Shown: positions 1 through 8,848, counted from the stretch's first letter. The stretch is DNA of 64,000 bases from Nocardioides yefusunii (GCF_004014875.1 NZ_CP034929.1:2046001-2110000), one strand, 5' to 3'. Translations and numbers: made by a program. Notes: generated by a model not told the origin, from the letters alone.

Positions 1-1736
1 CCAAGCTGCACGGCACCAAGCCGTCGTTCGGCTTCATCAACGGTCTCGCCCTGGGCGGTGGCCTCGAGGTCGGTCTGCACTGCGACTACCGCACCGTGCA
101 GGACTCCGCACCCGCTCTCGGCCTGCCCGAGGCGATGCTCGGACTCGTCCCCGGGTGGGGCGGGGCTTGGCTGGTGCCCAACCTGGTCGGCGCCGACAAG
201 GCCGTCACCGTCGCACTGGAGAACCCGCTCAACAACGGTCGCACCGTGGGCGGGCAGAAGGCCTTCGAACTCGGTCTGGCCGACGCCGTCTTCGGTGGCG
301 TCAACTACCTGGAGTCCTCGCTGAAGTGGGCCGCTGACGTGCTGACCGGCAAGGTCGTCGTCGAGCGTCCCGAGATCGACCGCGGACAGGCCTGGGACGC
401 CGCGATCGCCCGCGCCGAGGGCGTCGTGCTCTCCCGCACCGGTGGTGCCTCGCCGGCCGCGAAGAAGATCGTCGAGCTGCTCAAGGGCGCGCGCACCGCG
501 ACCCGTGAGGAGGGCTTCGCCGCCGAGGACGCCGCACTCGAGGAGATGTCGAAGACGCCGGAGCTGCTCGCCAGCCTCTACTCCTTCGACCTCGTCCAGA
601 AGCGTGCCAAGCGTCCCGCTGGCGCCCCGGACAAGTCGCTGGCCCGCAAGGTCACCAAGGTCGGCATCATCGGTGCCGGTCTGATGGCCTCGCAGATGGC
701 ACTGCTCTTCGCCCGTCGTCTGCAGGTGCCCGTCGTCCTGACCGACCTCGACGAGGAGCGCGCCCAGAAGGGTGTCGCCTACGTCCACGGCGAGATCGAC
801 AAGCTCCTCGCCAAGGGCCGGATCAACTCCGACAAGGCCAACCGTCTCCGTGCGCTGGTCACCGGATCGGCCGACAAGGCCACCGCGTTCGCCGGTGCCG
901 ACTTCGTGATCGAGGCCGTCTTCGAGGAGATGGGCGTCAAGAAAGCCGTCTTCGCCGACGCCGAGAAGGTCGTCTCCCCTGAGTGCGTGCTCGCCACCAA
1001 CACCTCCTCGCTCTCCATCACCGAGATGGCGTCCGAGCTGGAGCACCCCGAGCGCGTCGTGGGCTTCCACTTCTTCAACCCGGTGGCCGTGATGCCGCTG
1101 CTGGAGATCGTCAAGGGCGACGCCACCGACGACGCCACCCTCGCCACCGCGTTCGCGACCGGCAAGGGCCTGAAGAAGACCTCCATCCTGGTCAAGGACT
1201 CGCCGTCCTTCATCGTGAACCGACTCCTGGGTCGCTTCCTCGGTGAGGTGGCGAAGGGCGTCGACGCCGGTACCCCGATCGAGACCGCGGACGCTGCGTT
1301 CGCCGGAGTCGCCCCGATGCCGCCGTTCATGCTGCTCGGTCTGGTGGGCCCGGCGATCGCGCTCCACAACAACGAGACCCTGGTGAAGGCGTTCCCTGAG
1401 CGCTTCTACGTCTCCCCGCTGCTGGAGAAGGTCGTCGAGCAGAAGATCTCCTCGTTCTACCTGCCCGACCTCACCATCGACCCGAAGGTGAAGGAGCTCC
1501 AGGTCGCTCCGGCCGAGCCCGTCGTGCTGAGCAAGGATGAGCTGCGCGAGAAGGCTCTCTCCGGCTTGGCCGAAGAGGTGAAGCTGATGCTCGACGAGGG
1601 TGTCGCCCAGGCTCCCGAGGACATCGACCTCGCGATGATCACCGGCGCCGGGTTCTCGTTCTGGAACGGTGGCCTCACGATGCTGCTCGACGCCTCGGGC
1701 ATCTCCGAGAAGGTCAACGGCAAACGGTTCCACTGA
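1..1736 (+). CDS. 3-hydroxyacyl-CoA dehydrogenase / enoyl-CoA hydratase fusion (FadB/FadJ-like), 5' end missing
   Basis: The alpha-type multienzyme of fatty-acid beta-oxidation hydrates enoyl-CoA and oxidises the 3-hydroxyacyl-CoA with NAD. The open frame enters from the left edge (first full codon at base 3) with no start, so the 5' end lies outside the window. The window begins inside the crotonase domain (INGLALGGGLEVGLHCDYR, then LPEAMLGLVPGWGG). The NAD-binding domain starts near base 655 with the Rossmann motif GIIGAGLMA and contains NTSSLSI and the family HFFNP signature, followed by the C-terminal dimerisation domain. The visible part is about 577 residues. A thiolase gene often sits just upstream in such operons, but that cannot be checked here. 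Confidence 0.93.
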   Translation, partial: KLHGTKPSFGFINGLALGGGLEVGLHCDYRTVQDSAPALGLPEAMLGLVPGWGGAWLVPNLVGADKAVTVALENPLNNGRTVGGQKAFELGLADAVFGGVNYLESSLKWAADVLTGKVVVERPEIDRGQAWDAAIARAEGVVLSRTGGASPAAKKIVELLKGARTATREEGFAAEDAALEEMSKTPELLASLYSFDLVQKRAKRPAGAPDKSLARKVTKVGIIGAGLMASQMALLFARRLQVPVVLTDLDEERAQKGVAYVHGEIDKLLAKGRINSDKANRLRALVTGSADKATAFAGADFVIEAVFEEMGVKKAVFADAEKVVSPECVLATNTSSLSITEMASELEHPERVVGFHFFNPVAVMPLLEIVKGDATDDATLATAFATGKGLKKTSILVKDSPSFIVNRLLGRFLGEVAKGVDAGTPIETADAAFAGVAPMPPFMLLGLVGPAIALHNNETLVKAFPERFYVSPLLEKVVEQKISSFYLPDLTIDPKVKELQVAPAEPVVLSKDELREKALSGLAEEVKLMLDEGVAQAPEDIDLAMITGAGFSFWNGGLTMLLDASGISEKVNGKRFH

Positions 1737-1845
1737 TCCACCTGCCTGCGGGGCGTCTCCCCCGCACACGCTGACGCCGAGGGCGTCCGGTCAGCGACCG
1801 GGCGCCCTCGGCGCGTTCAGCCCCGGTGGTGCGCTCTGCTTGCAC

Positions 1846-1905
1846 CGCAATTGTCGGATTGATGCCACGCCGACGGCGTGTCACCGCATCAATCCGACAA
1901 TTGCG
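1846..1905. terminator. Long nested palindrome between convergent genes
   Basis: A 20-base arm (1846-1865) is perfectly repeated inverted at 1886-1905. Inside it a second hairpin pairs 1866-1871 with 1875-1880 around a 3-base loop. It lies between the stop codons of two convergent genes, so it probably acts as a bidirectional terminator. The arms are only moderately GC-rich and there is no clear U tract. Confidence 0.55.
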
Positions 1906-1908
1906 CGT

Positions 1909-3405
1909 TCACTCCTGACGAGCGGCGGCCGCCTGCTGGGCCAGACCGACCCGGGAGTGCTTGCGTCCGTAGCCGAAGTAGACCGCGACGCCCAGGATCA
2001 TCCAGGCCACGAAGCGGATCCAGGTCTCGCCGATCAGGTTGAGCATCAGGTAGAGGGTCAGCAGCACCGAGGCGCCCGCCACCAGCGGCAGCCACTTCAC
2101 CCGGAAGGCGCGCGGCAGGTCGGGACGCTGACGACGCAGCACCACGACACCGATCGCCACCAGCAGGAAGGCGAAGAGCGTGCCGATGCTGACCAGGTGG
2201 CCCAGGGTCGCGAAGTCGACGAAGCCGGCCAGCAGCGCCACCGCCACACCCGTGATCGCGGTGATGCGGTAGGGGGTGCCCCAGCGCGGGTGCACCTTCG
2301 CCAGGGGACGCGGCAGGAGACCGTCGCGGGCCATCGCGAACGCGACCCGGCTCTGGCCCATGATCAGGAGCATCGCCACGACGGTGAGGCCGATGGTGGC
2401 GCCGACGGCGATCACGTCACCGACCCATTCCTGACCCACGGCGTTGAAGGCGGTGGCCAGCGGCGCTGGGTCGTCGGGGTCGATGTCGCGGTAGGACTGC
2501 ATGCCGGTGACCACCAGGGAGACGGCGATGTAGAGGGTCGTGACGATGGCCAACGAGCCGAGGATGCCGATCGGGACGTTGCGCTGCGGGTTGCGGGTCT
2601 CCTCCGCGACGGTGGCGACGACGTCGAAGCCGAGGAACGCGAAGAACACGACCGCGGCACCTGCCATCACGCCGGCCCATCCGAAGACGGCGGGTTCGAC
2701 ACCGAACAGCGACGAGATGAGCGGCTGGTCCATGAAGGTGCCGGTGCCGCTCGGCGCAGGCTCGGCGTCGGGGACGAACGGCGACCAGTTGGAGGTCTTG
2801 ACGTAGCCGATGCCCATCACGATCACCAGCGCGACCACGGAGAGCTTGATCGCGACGACCACCTGGTTGACCCGGCTGGCCACCTTGGCGCCGCACATCA
2901 GCACCGCGGTCATGGCGAGGGCCAGGATCATGGCGGGCAGGTTGACCACGCCGTCCACGGCCGAGGACAACTGGGTCGGCAGCTCGAACGGGGTGCCGTC
3001 GAGCAGCGTCTGCAGGTACCCCGAGAAGCTGGAGCTGAGTGCGGCTCCGGCCAGGGTGAACTCGAGGACGAGGTCCCAGCCGATCATCCAGGCGATGAAC
3101 TCACCGAACGTGGCGTAGGAGTAGGTGTAGGCGCTGCCGGCTGCGGGCACGGTGGACGCGAACTCGGCGTAGCAGAGCGCAGCCAGCGCGCAGGCCAGCC
3201 CCGCCACTGCGAACGAGATCGCGATCGCCGGACCGGAGTTCGTGGCGGCCACGGTGCCGGTGTAGACGAAGATGCCGGCACCGACGATGATGCCGACGCC
3301 GAAGACGATGAGGTCGAGAGCGCCGAGGTTCTTCTTCAGGCTCGACCCTGGTTCGTCCGTCTCTGCGATCGACTGCTCGATGCTCTTGGTGCGGAACAGG
3401 CTCAT
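1909..3405 (-). CDS. APC-superfamily amino acid permease
   Basis: Predicted cytoplasmic-membrane amino-acid transporter of the cationic amino acid transporter / YfnA type. The 498-residue protein has about 12-14 hydrophobic segments. The first contains the family substrate-binding glycine-rich motif GVGIIVGAGIFVYTG near residues 38-52, and the next region carries the conserved YAEFASTVPAAGSAYTY. The length fits the family. A TAGGTT box at 3412-3417 lies six bases before the ATG, so the transcript is probably leaderless. The gene follows dxs on the same strand with 120 bases between, including a weak hairpin at 3476-3495. Substrate cannot be told from sequence. Confidence 0.9.
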   Translation of the reverse strand: MSLFRTKSIEQSIAETDEPGSSLKKNLGALDLIVFGVGIIVGAGIFVYTGTVAATNSGPAIAISFAVAGLACALAALCYAEFASTVPAAGSAYTYSYATFGEFIAWMIGWDLVLEFTLAGAALSSSFSGYLQTLLDGTPFELPTQLSSAVDGVVNLPAMILALAMTAVLMCGAKVASRVNQVVVAIKLSVVALVIVMGIGYVKTSNWSPFVPDAEPAPSGTGTFMDQPLISSLFGVEPAVFGWAGVMAGAAVVFFAFLGFDVVATVAEETRNPQRNVPIGILGSLAIVTTLYIAVSLVVTGMQSYRDIDPDDPAPLATAFNAVGQEWVGDVIAVGATIGLTVVAMLLIMGQSRVAFAMARDGLLPRPLAKVHPRWGTPYRITAITGVAVALLAGFVDFATLGHLVSIGTLFAFLLVAIGVVVLRRQRPDLPRAFRVKWLPLVAGASVLLTLYLMLNLIGETWIRFVAWMILGVAVYFGYGRKHSRVGLAQQAAAARQE

Positions 3406-3411
3406 GCATGC

Positions 3412-3417
3412 AACCTA
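3412..3417 (-). promoter_or_regulatory. -10 box for leaderless permease transcript
   Basis: TAGGTT on the minus strand, followed by six bases and the permease ATG at 3405. This spacing is typical of actinobacterial leaderless mRNAs. Confidence 0.5.
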
Positions 3418-3475
3418 GGGAGTGCGGCACTTCGCGGTCCAACCGTTATCGCTCCGTCATATCGCGCCTGCGGAA

Positions 3476-3495
3476 TCCACCCCCGGAAGGGTGGA
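3476..3495 (-). terminator. Weak hairpin after dxs
   Basis: A 7-bp stem (TCCACCC/GGGTGGA) with a six-base loop lies 31 bases beyond the dxs stop. The stem is short and has no U tract, so termination may be inefficient. Confidence 0.3.
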
Positions 3496-3525
3496 CCCGA
3501 AGGGCGTGAGAAGTCGGGGCGTCGC

Positions 3526-5424
3526 TCAGTGGGCGACGGGCGTCAGGGCCTGTCCGTGCTCGATGCTCGCCATGTCCTCGACGACCGAACGGGCCAGCGA
3601 CTGGGCGTCGAGACCGATCCGGGACAGGATCACGTTGCGCTTGGCGTGGTCGAGGAACTCCTGCGGGACACCGTGCAGACGGACCGGGGTGGGGACGCCG
3701 GCGTCGTTGAGGGTCTGCAGCAGCACCGAACCGCAGCCACCGACCACACCGTTGTCCTCGACGGAGACGACGAGACGGTGCTCGCGCGCCATCGCGACGA
3801 TCGCCGGGTTGACGGGCTTGACCCAGCGCGGGTCGACGACAGTGACGCCGACGCCCTGCTGCTCGAGACGCTCAGCGACCTCGAGGGCGGTCGCGACCAT
3901 GGATCCGACGGCGACCAGGAGGACGTCCTTCTCGCCGGAGCGGACCATGACGTCGACGCCGTCGATGCGCTCCACGGCCTCCATGTCCACCGGCGGCGGC
4001 CCCTTGGGGAAGCGGATCGCGGTGGGGGCGTCGTCGACCTGAACTGCCTCGTCGAGGAGTTCCCGCAGACGGGCGGTGTCGCGGGGCGCCGCCATCTGCA
4101 GACCGGGGACGATCTGCAGCAGCGACATGTCCCACATGCCGTTGTGGGAGGCACCGTCGTCACCGGTCACGCCGGAGCGGTCCAGGACGAACGTGACGCC
4201 GCACTTGTGCAGGGCCACGTCCATGAGGACCTGGTCGAAGGCACGGTTGAGGAAGGTCGCGTAGACCGCGAAGACGGGGTGCAGGCCGGCCATCGCCATG
4301 CCGGCGGCCGAGGTGACGGCGTGCTGCTCGGCGATGCCGACGTCGAAGGTGCGCTGGGGGTAGACCTTCTCGAACGCGTCGAGTCCGACGGGGTGCATCA
4401 TCGCGGCGGTGATCGCGACGACGTCCTCACGACGTCCGCCGAGCTCGACCATTGCCTCGGAGAAGGCGTCGGTCCAGATCTTGCCCGACGGGTACTCCTC
4501 GCCGGTGGCGATGTCGAAGGGGCGCGGGGCGTGGAACTGGTCGGCCTGGTGCTGCTCGGCAGCGGAGTAGCCGTGACCCTTCTTGGTGATCGCGTGCACG
4601 ATCACGGGGCCGTTGAACTTCTTGGCGTGGGTCAGCGCGCGCTCGACGGCGGCGAGGTCGTGGCCGTCGACGGGGCCGACGTACTTCAGACCGAGGTCCT
4701 CGAAGAGTCCCTGCGGAGCCAGGGCGTCCTTCACGCCCTTCTTCATCGCGTGCAGCGCGTCGTAGGCGGCCGGGCCGACGCCGGGGACGGCGTTGAGGCG
4801 GCGCTTGACGGTGCCGAGGACCTGCTCGTAACGACGACTGGTGCGCAGGTTGGTGAGCGCGTTGGTGAGGCCACCGACGGTGGGCGTGTAGGAACGCTCG
4901 TTGTCGTTGACGACGATCACCAGACGGCTGTCGTCGGCGACGGCGATGTTGTTGAGGGCTTCCCAGGCCATGCCGCCGGTGAGCGCGCCGTCACCGATGA
5001 CGGCGACGACGTGGCGTTCCTCGCCCTTGATCGCGTAGGCCTTGGCGAGGCCGTCGGCGTAGCTCAGCGAGGCAGAGGCGTGGGAGTTCTCGACGATGTC
5101 GTGCTCGGACTCGGCCTGGCTGGGGTAACCCGAGAGGCCACCCTCCTGACGCAGGGTCGAGAACTCGCCGGCGCGGCCGGTGAGGAGCTTGTGGACGTAG
5201 GACTGGTGTCCGGTGTCGAAGACGACACGGTCGCGCGGGGACTCGAAGACCCGGTGGATGCCCAGGGTCAGTTCGACGACACCGAGGTTGGGGCCGAGGT
5301 GGCCACCGGTCTTCGCCACCGTGGTGACCAGAACCTCTCGGATCTCCGCGGCCAGCTCGGTGAGCTGCTCCGCGTCAAGACCTCGCAGGTCGCCGGGCGT
5401 GGCGATCGACTCCAGGTGACCCAT
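3526..5424 (-). CDS. dxs: 1-deoxy-D-xylulose-5-phosphate synthase
   Basis: Thiamine-diphosphate enzyme that condenses pyruvate with glyceraldehyde 3-phosphate, the first step of the MEP isoprenoid pathway. The 632-residue protein shows the early [16 protein letters not shown] segment, the TPP/Mg motif beginning GDGALTGG near residue 144 and ending with VVNDNERSY, the transketolase pyrimidine-domain motif IAEQHAVT, and a C-terminal transketolase domain. The frame is open a further 41 codons upstream, but [16 protein letters not shown] matches the usual N-terminus and is preceded by GGAGG, so I start at 5424. The extension's composition is poor for coding. Confidence 0.96.
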   Translation of the reverse strand: MGHLESIATPGDLRGLDAEQLTELAAEIREVLVTTVAKTGGHLGPNLGVVELTLGIHRVFESPRDRVVFDTGHQSYVHKLLTGRAGEFSTLRQEGGLSGYPSQAESEHDIVENSHASASLSYADGLAKAYAIKGEERHVVAVIGDGALTGGMAWEALNNIAVADDSRLVIVVNDNERSYTPTVGGLTNALTNLRTSRRYEQVLGTVKRRLNAVPGVGPAAYDALHAMKKGVKDALAPQGLFEDLGLKYVGPVDGHDLAAVERALTHAKKFNGPVIVHAITKKGHGYSAAEQHQADQFHAPRPFDIATGEEYPSGKIWTDAFSEAMVELGGRREDVVAITAAMMHPVGLDAFEKVYPQRTFDVGIAEQHAVTSAAGMAMAGLHPVFAVYATFLNRAFDQVLMDVALHKCGVTFVLDRSGVTGDDGASHNGMWDMSLLQIVPGLQMAAPRDTARLRELLDEAVQVDDAPTAIRFPKGPPPVDMEAVERIDGVDVMVRSGEKDVLLVAVGSMVATALEVAERLEQQGVGVTVVDPRWVKPVNPAIVAMAREHRLVVSVEDNGVVGGCGSVLLQTLNDAGVPTPVRLHGVPQEFLDHAKRNVILSRIGLDAQSLARSVVEDMASIEHGQALTPVAH

Positions 5425-5574
5425 GGTCCTCCGCTTCCTGTCTGTTTCTGCCTCACGCACCAAGAAGACGTGAGTGTTGAAGTCTAGGCCTTCGAAGCAC
5501 CTCGGTGGCCATCGAAGCAACCCTCGACGGCCCGTCGCCATTCCCACGCGGGAGGGACGGACCGTCGTGGCCGG

Positions 5575-5883
5575 TCAGACGTTCTTGCGGCCCTTGAGGT
5601 CCGCGACGAGAGCGGCCGCGGCGACGGTGGCGGTGACCACACCGACCGACGGCCAGGCGCCGATCTTCTTGGCCAGCGGGTGCGAGGCGCCGAAGGCACC
5701 GACGTAGAGGGCGGTGAGACCGGCGGCGGCAGGGGCGCCGACCTTGCCGGCCCAGCCCTTGGCGGCGGCAGCGCCAGCCGCGGCGAGGACGACGCCTCCG
5801 AGCTCACGCTTGCCGGAGAAACGGGCAGTGGCGTAGCCGCCGACAAGGCCGGCGACGACGATGGGTGCGGTGGGGATGCTCAT
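5575..5883 (-). CDS. Small membrane protein of unknown function
   Basis: A 102-residue hydrophobic, Ala/Gly-rich protein with three or four likely membrane segments (for example APIVVAGLVGGYATARF at the N-terminus and VGVVTATVAAAALVADL near the end) and a basic tail LKGRKNV. I do not recognise the family. Its ATG overlaps the TGA of the NUDIX gene by four bases (ATGA), so the two are probably translationally coupled, and it is the last gene of the three-gene operon that starts behind the SOS box at 7163-7180. Confidence 0.75.
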   Translation of the reverse strand: MSIPTAPIVVAGLVGGYATARFSGKRELGGVVLAAAGAAAAKGWAGKVGAPAAAGLTALYVGAFGASHPLAKKIGAWPSVGVVTATVAAAALVADLKGRKNV

Positions 5884-6761
5884 GTTCCCAGCGTACGGGG
5901 GGAGCCCACAGGAAGACCGGCCACCTCGCCGTGCCCGGCGAGGTGCGCGGGCAGGATCTGCTCGGCCGCACGGGTCAGCCGAAGCTCCGGAACGAGGGCC
6001 GGATCGACGAAGACGATGCGACGTCCCTCGCGGCAGTCCACGTCGGCGTCAGTGAGGTCGACGGAGGCCGTGAAGACCTGCATCCGGTCCCAGGTACCGT
6101 GCGCGGCACGGTGGTCGACGACGAACTCGCGCCAGAACGTGAGGGCGTCACCGAGGTCCAGACCAGTCTCCTCGGCGAGCTCCCGCGGAGCGGCGTCGGC
6201 GAAACTCTCCCCCGGCTCGACGTGCCCGCCGGGCAGACCCCAGCACTCGGGGTCGATGGCGGGGAACTCGTCGCGCTCCTGGAGGAGCAGCCACCCGCGG
6301 GGGTCGGTGAGCAGGACGCCGGCGAAGCGTCGCTCTCCCAGCTGCGGCGGGTTCGCAGCGATCCAGACCTGCAGCAGCTCGAGGACGTTGCCGGTGGTGG
6401 GGATCATCTCCAGGTCGCGCCAGTGCGCCGGGTCGACGAAGACCATCCGGCGTCCTTCCAGACACCTGACGTCCTCCTGGCCGAGGTCCGTGCGAGAGAC
6501 GAAGAACTCCCACGACAAGGTGCGGCCGTCGGGCAGGGTGACGGGGCGGGTGCCCAGTGAGGTCAGGGAGCCGGGGTCGAGGTGCACCCCGGTCTCCTCG
6601 GCGAACTCGCGCACCGCACAGGTGACTCCGAACTCACCGACCTCGACAGCACCACCGGGGAACGCCCATCGATCAGGCCACCGCGAGGTGTTGTCGTCAC
6701 GTTCCTGCATCAGCACGTGCCCTCGGGGATCCACGAGGGCCACGCATGCGAAGTCGACCAC
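5880..6761 (-). CDS. Tandem-NUDIX hydrolase, two NUDIX domains in one chain
   Basis: NUDIX enzymes hydrolyse nucleoside diphosphates linked to another group, often damaged nucleotides or cofactors. Two NUDIX boxes can be read in this 293-residue chain. The first half has FPGGAVEVGEFGVTCAVREF then AEETG. The second has LPGGHVEPGESFADAAPREL then AEETG. Both keep the REx2EE metal-binding pattern. The gene begins 20 bases after the stop of the upstream unknown gene; no ATG is available near there and the GTG at 6761 (VVDFACVALVDPRGHVL) is the best start, preceded at a distance by a purine-rich AGGGGGAG. Membership of the SOS-box operon suggests nucleotide clean-up, which is inference. Confidence 0.85.
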   Translation of the reverse strand: MVDFACVALVDPRGHVLMQERDDNTSRWPDRWAFPGGAVEVGEFGVTCAVREFAEETGVHLDPGSLTSLGTRPVTLPDGRTLSWEFFVSRTDLGQEDVRCLEGRRMVFVDPAHWRDLEMIPTTGNVLELLQVWIAANPPQLGERRFAGVLLTDPRGWLLLQERDEFPAIDPECWGLPGGHVEPGESFADAAPRELAEETGLDLGDALTFWREFVVDHRAAHGTWDRMQVFTASVDLTDADVDCREGRRIVFVDPALVPELRLTRAAEQILPAHLAGHGEVAGLPVGSPRTLGT

Positions 6762-6781
6762 GGCGACGAACTTACTCCCCC

Positions 6782-7150
6782 TCAGAGACGGGGCCGGTAC
6801 CTGCGTCCGCGCAGGGCCTCCTCGACGAGGCCGACAGCGCGCCGGACACCAGTGAGGCGGGCGTCCTCGAGCAGGAACGTCTGTGCGGCTGCTTCGACCA
6901 CGGGCGGGGTGCAGTAGTCGCGCAGGTCGACGCGGACGCTGCTGAGTCCGCGCTTGACGGCTGCTTGGTCGGCCTCGACGTGGACGACCGCGAAACGGGC
7001 CAGGACGACGGGGTGACGTCGCAGTCCTTCGTAGCGGCGGTACTCGGGCGGGCAGAGGTCGAGGAACCACTTGACCGCGCTGGCCTCCCAGTCGGGAGCG
7101 TCGGGCGGCAGGACTTCTCGGGGCCATCCCGGGGGTGCGTACGCAGGCAT
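6782..7150 (-). CDS. Unknown protein, first gene of the SOS-box operon
   Basis: A 122-residue soluble protein (MPAYAPPGWPREVLPP at the start, then WFLDLCPPEYRRYEGLRRHP and LARFAVVHVEADQAAVKRGL). It is rich in Arg and predicted mostly helical. I recall similar unnamed actinobacterial proteins but no assigned function. The start at 7150 is supported by a TACGAT -10 box exactly six bases upstream (7157-7162), with a perfect 18-bp LexA-type palindrome immediately behind it. The NUDIX gene follows 20 bases downstream. The context suggests a role after DNA damage, unproven. Confidence 0.8.
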   Translation of the reverse strand: MPAYAPPGWPREVLPPDAPDWEASAVKWFLDLCPPEYRRYEGLRRHPVVLARFAVVHVEADQAAVKRGLSSVRVDLRDYCTPPVVEAAAQTFLLEDARLTGVRRAVGLVEEALRGRRYRPRL

Positions 7151-7156
7151 TGCTCG

Positions 7157-7162
7157 ATCGTA
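7157..7162 (-). promoter_or_regulatory. -10 box of the SOS-box operon
   Basis: TACGAT on the minus strand, six bases before the ATG at 7150, directly abutting the LexA-type palindrome. A leaderless transcript is likely. Confidence 0.6.
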
Positions 7163-7180
7163 TTCGAACACCTGTTCGAA
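7163..7180. promoter_or_regulatory. LexA-type SOS box
   Basis: The sequence TTCGAACACCTGTTCGAA is a perfect inverted repeat around four bases and fits the Gram-positive/mycobacterial SOS consensus TCGAAC-N4-GTTCGA. It sits between the GNAT stop at 7196 and the -10 box at 7157-7162, where bound LexA would block RNA polymerase on the 7150 promoter. Confidence 0.75.
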
Positions 7181-7195
7181 CGCACCCTTGACTGG

Positions 7196-7789
7196 TCAGC
7201 CCGCGGTCACACCTTCGGGCGCCGCCTCGACCTGGGCGAGCAGCGGGTCCCGCAGGCCGACGGTGTCGTGACGCCACCAGGTGTCGGGGTAGACGATGCG
7301 ACCGGTGACCCATTCCTCGTACGACGACGTCAGCCGGACCCGGCAGGCAGCCTCAGGCACACGCGCCGACGGGCTGAGGACGCCGTGGTCGCTGGACTGC
7401 TCCCAGCCGCGGCTCGCGTAGTAGGCGGGGTCACCTTCGAGGGCGACGAGCGGGAACTCCATCTGCTGGGCCGCGTCGAAGGCGGCGTCGAGCAGAAGGG
7501 CTCCGGTGCCACGGTTCTGTTCGTCGGGGTGGACGGCGAGCGGGGACAGCAGGGCGATCTCGACGAGGCGTTCGCGGGCGTCGACCCAGGCCAGCGAGAG
7601 AGCGACGGTGCCGACGACCGTGCCGTTACGTTCGGCCACGATGATCGCGCAGACCAGCTCGCGGTCGACGAGTTCACGCAGGACCCGGACGACGACGTCC
7701 CCTTCGTCTGCGAAGGCGGCCCGGACGACGGACTCGAACGCCTCCTGTTCCTCGGGGCGGGCGCTGCGGATCTGCACGGGTGCTTCCAT
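7196..7789 (-). CDS. GNAT-family N-acetyltransferase
   Basis: Acetyl-CoA-dependent acyltransferase of 197 residues; the acceptor is unknown. The N-terminus IRSARPEEQEAFESVVRAAF is a typical GNAT beta1-alpha1 start. The acetyl-CoA pyrophosphate loop is EQNRGTGALLLDAAFDAA (Q/R-x-x-G-x-G/A pattern) after the LLSPLAVHPD strand, and the YYASRGW motif closes the domain. It belongs to the YhbS-like group (COG3153). The frame is open upstream, but MEAPVQIRSARPEE at 7789 is the natural start, with CAGGAT six bases upstream as a possible -10. It is transcribed away from the gene at 7901. Confidence 0.85.
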   Translation of the reverse strand: MEAPVQIRSARPEEQEAFESVVRAAFADEGDVVVRVLRELVDRELVCAIIVAERNGTVVGTVALSLAWVDARERLVEIALLSPLAVHPDEQNRGTGALLLDAAFDAAQQMEFPLVALEGDPAYYASRGWEQSSDHGVLSPSARVPEAACRVRLTSSYEEWVTGRIVYPDTWWRHDTVGLRDPLLAQVEAAPEGVTAG

Positions 7790-7900
7790 GCCCTCATCCT
7801 GCCGGACGGGTTGTCGGCCAATGTGCCCAGTACAGGGGTCGCCCTGACGCGCCTGCGGTGCGACCGTGGGAAGGCCCCACCTTCGTCCCCAGGAGGACCC

Positions 7901-8215
7901 ATGACCGTCACCACCGACACCGAAGCAACGCGCCAGAGCGCGCACGTACTGATCGACGCCGTGGAGGCATTCTGGTCCGGCGGCGACAACGCGGGCGTGG
8001 TCGCCGCACTCGAAGGTCTCGCCGCTGCTGGCGCGGTCTCCTGTTCGACGGGGCCGGACGGTGCGGTCGAGGTGAACGTGCAGCCACTGCTGAAGGCGTC
8101 CTTGACCCTGGCGACGTCGTTGATGACGATGATCGAGGTCAGCGACCCCGACGTCGACACCGAGCAGGTCCTCGACCGGGTGCGCAACGTCGTCGATCTC
8201 AACGCCCAACTCTGA
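7901..8215 (+). CDS. Hypothetical protein
   Basis: A 104-residue protein preceded by an excellent ribosome binding site (AGGAGGA at 7891-7897). It looks soluble and helical (HVLIDAVEAFWSGGDNAGVV, later LLKASLTLATSLMTMIEV) with an acidic C-terminus containing VSDPDVDTEQVLDRVRNVV. There are no membrane segments, cysteine clusters or recognised motifs. It diverges from the GNAT gene across a 111-base gap. I do not recognise the family. Confidence 0.65.
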   Translation: MTVTTDTEATRQSAHVLIDAVEAFWSGGDNAGVVAALEGLAAAGAVSCSTGPDGAVEVNVQPLLKASLTLATSLMTMIEVSDPDVDTEQVLDRVRNVVDLNAQL

Positions 8216-8357
8216 GACACCGTCGCGAGGCATCCCCCCCCGCGCAGAGGATCGTCGACGGCACACCCGTCGTCAGCAACGTGAGCACGGCCAGAGCCCC
8301 CGCTGCGGCTGGGCAGTTCGGGAAGGCCGAGCTGAGGTACGGGCGACTCCCCTGCAT
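8199..8357 (-). CDS. Possible small hydrophobic peptide
   Basis: A 52-residue frame starting MQGSRPYLSSAFPN with one hydrophobic stretch (AAAGALAVLTLLTTGVPSTI) and a basic tail. Third codon positions are mostly G or C, as in real genes here, and a purine run AGGGG lies just upstream. Its 3' end overlaps the convergent gene at 8215 by 17 bases. It could be a small membrane protein or chance; support is weak. Confidence 0.25.
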   Translation of the reverse strand: MQGSRPYLSSAFPNCPAAAGALAVLTLLTTGVPSTILCAGGDASRRCLRVGR

Positions 8358-8458
8358 GACCCCTGAGGAGGGTTCGAGCGGCAGCGTGCATGTGCACGTC
8401 CCACTCCCCCTCACGGGTACGGGACACGGTTCCGGACCCAAAGCGCACCCGAGCGACC

Positions 8459-8464
8459 TAGGCT
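8459..8464 (+). promoter_or_regulatory. -10 box for leaderless transcript
   Basis: TAGGCT followed by six bases and the GTG at 8471. Confidence 0.55.
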
Positions 8465-8470
8465 GCGTCC

Positions 8471-8848
8471 GTGACCATCCGCCTGCTCTCGCTCGCCCTG
8501 ACAGCGACGACGCTGCCCTTCGCAGCCAACCTCGCCAGTGACTTCTCCTGGACCAAGGCGGCTGCCTTCGGCCTCACCACTGGAGTCCTCGCAACGCTCT
8601 TGGGCGCCGTGGTGCGTCGGCGAGAAGCGGCTCGGCCGTTGGAGCGGACCCATCAGGCCTACCTCGCAGCGTGGAGCCAGCGCACCGACGACGGGTCGAT
8701 CGACGTCCTGCGGGAGTCCTTCAAGCAGCACTCAGCCCCCGGCGCGTACGTCGACCCCGACGGAGAGGCGTTGGCCCCGTGGATTGAGGCGTGGCACGAG
8801 GGTCTCGCCCCGCAGGAGGCCCGCCGGTCCGTTCGGCAGGCAGGCTGA
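8471..8848 (+). CDS. Hypothetical membrane-anchored protein
   Basis: A 125-residue protein with one or two N-terminal hydrophobic segments (LLSLALTATTLPFAANLA, then AAFGLTTGVLATLLGAVV), a basic cytoplasmic edge VRRREAARPLERTHQ, and a soluble, acidic helical tail ending GLAPQEARRSVRQAG. The GTG start is fixed by the TAGGCT box six bases upstream. A strong hairpin follows at 8883-8925. No known family recognised. Confidence 0.65.
   Translation: MTIRLLSLALTATTLPFAANLASDFSWTKAAAFGLTTGVLATLLGAVVRRREAARPLERTHQAYLAAWSQRTDDGSIDVLRESFKQHSAPGAYVDPDGEALAPWIEAWHEGLAPQEARRSVRQAG

Noticed and set aside
1669..5487. Very long open frame on the plus strand, rich in Gly, Asp, Arg and His
   Set aside because: It is antisense to the permease and dxs genes. 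Long antisense frames of this composition are expected in high-GC actinobacterial DNA; it has no motif and no ribosome site.
6782..7313. Fusion of the NUDIX frame with a long upstream extension
   Set aside because: The extension lies over the unknown gene at 6782-7150 in another frame and has Arg/Pro-rich shadow composition.
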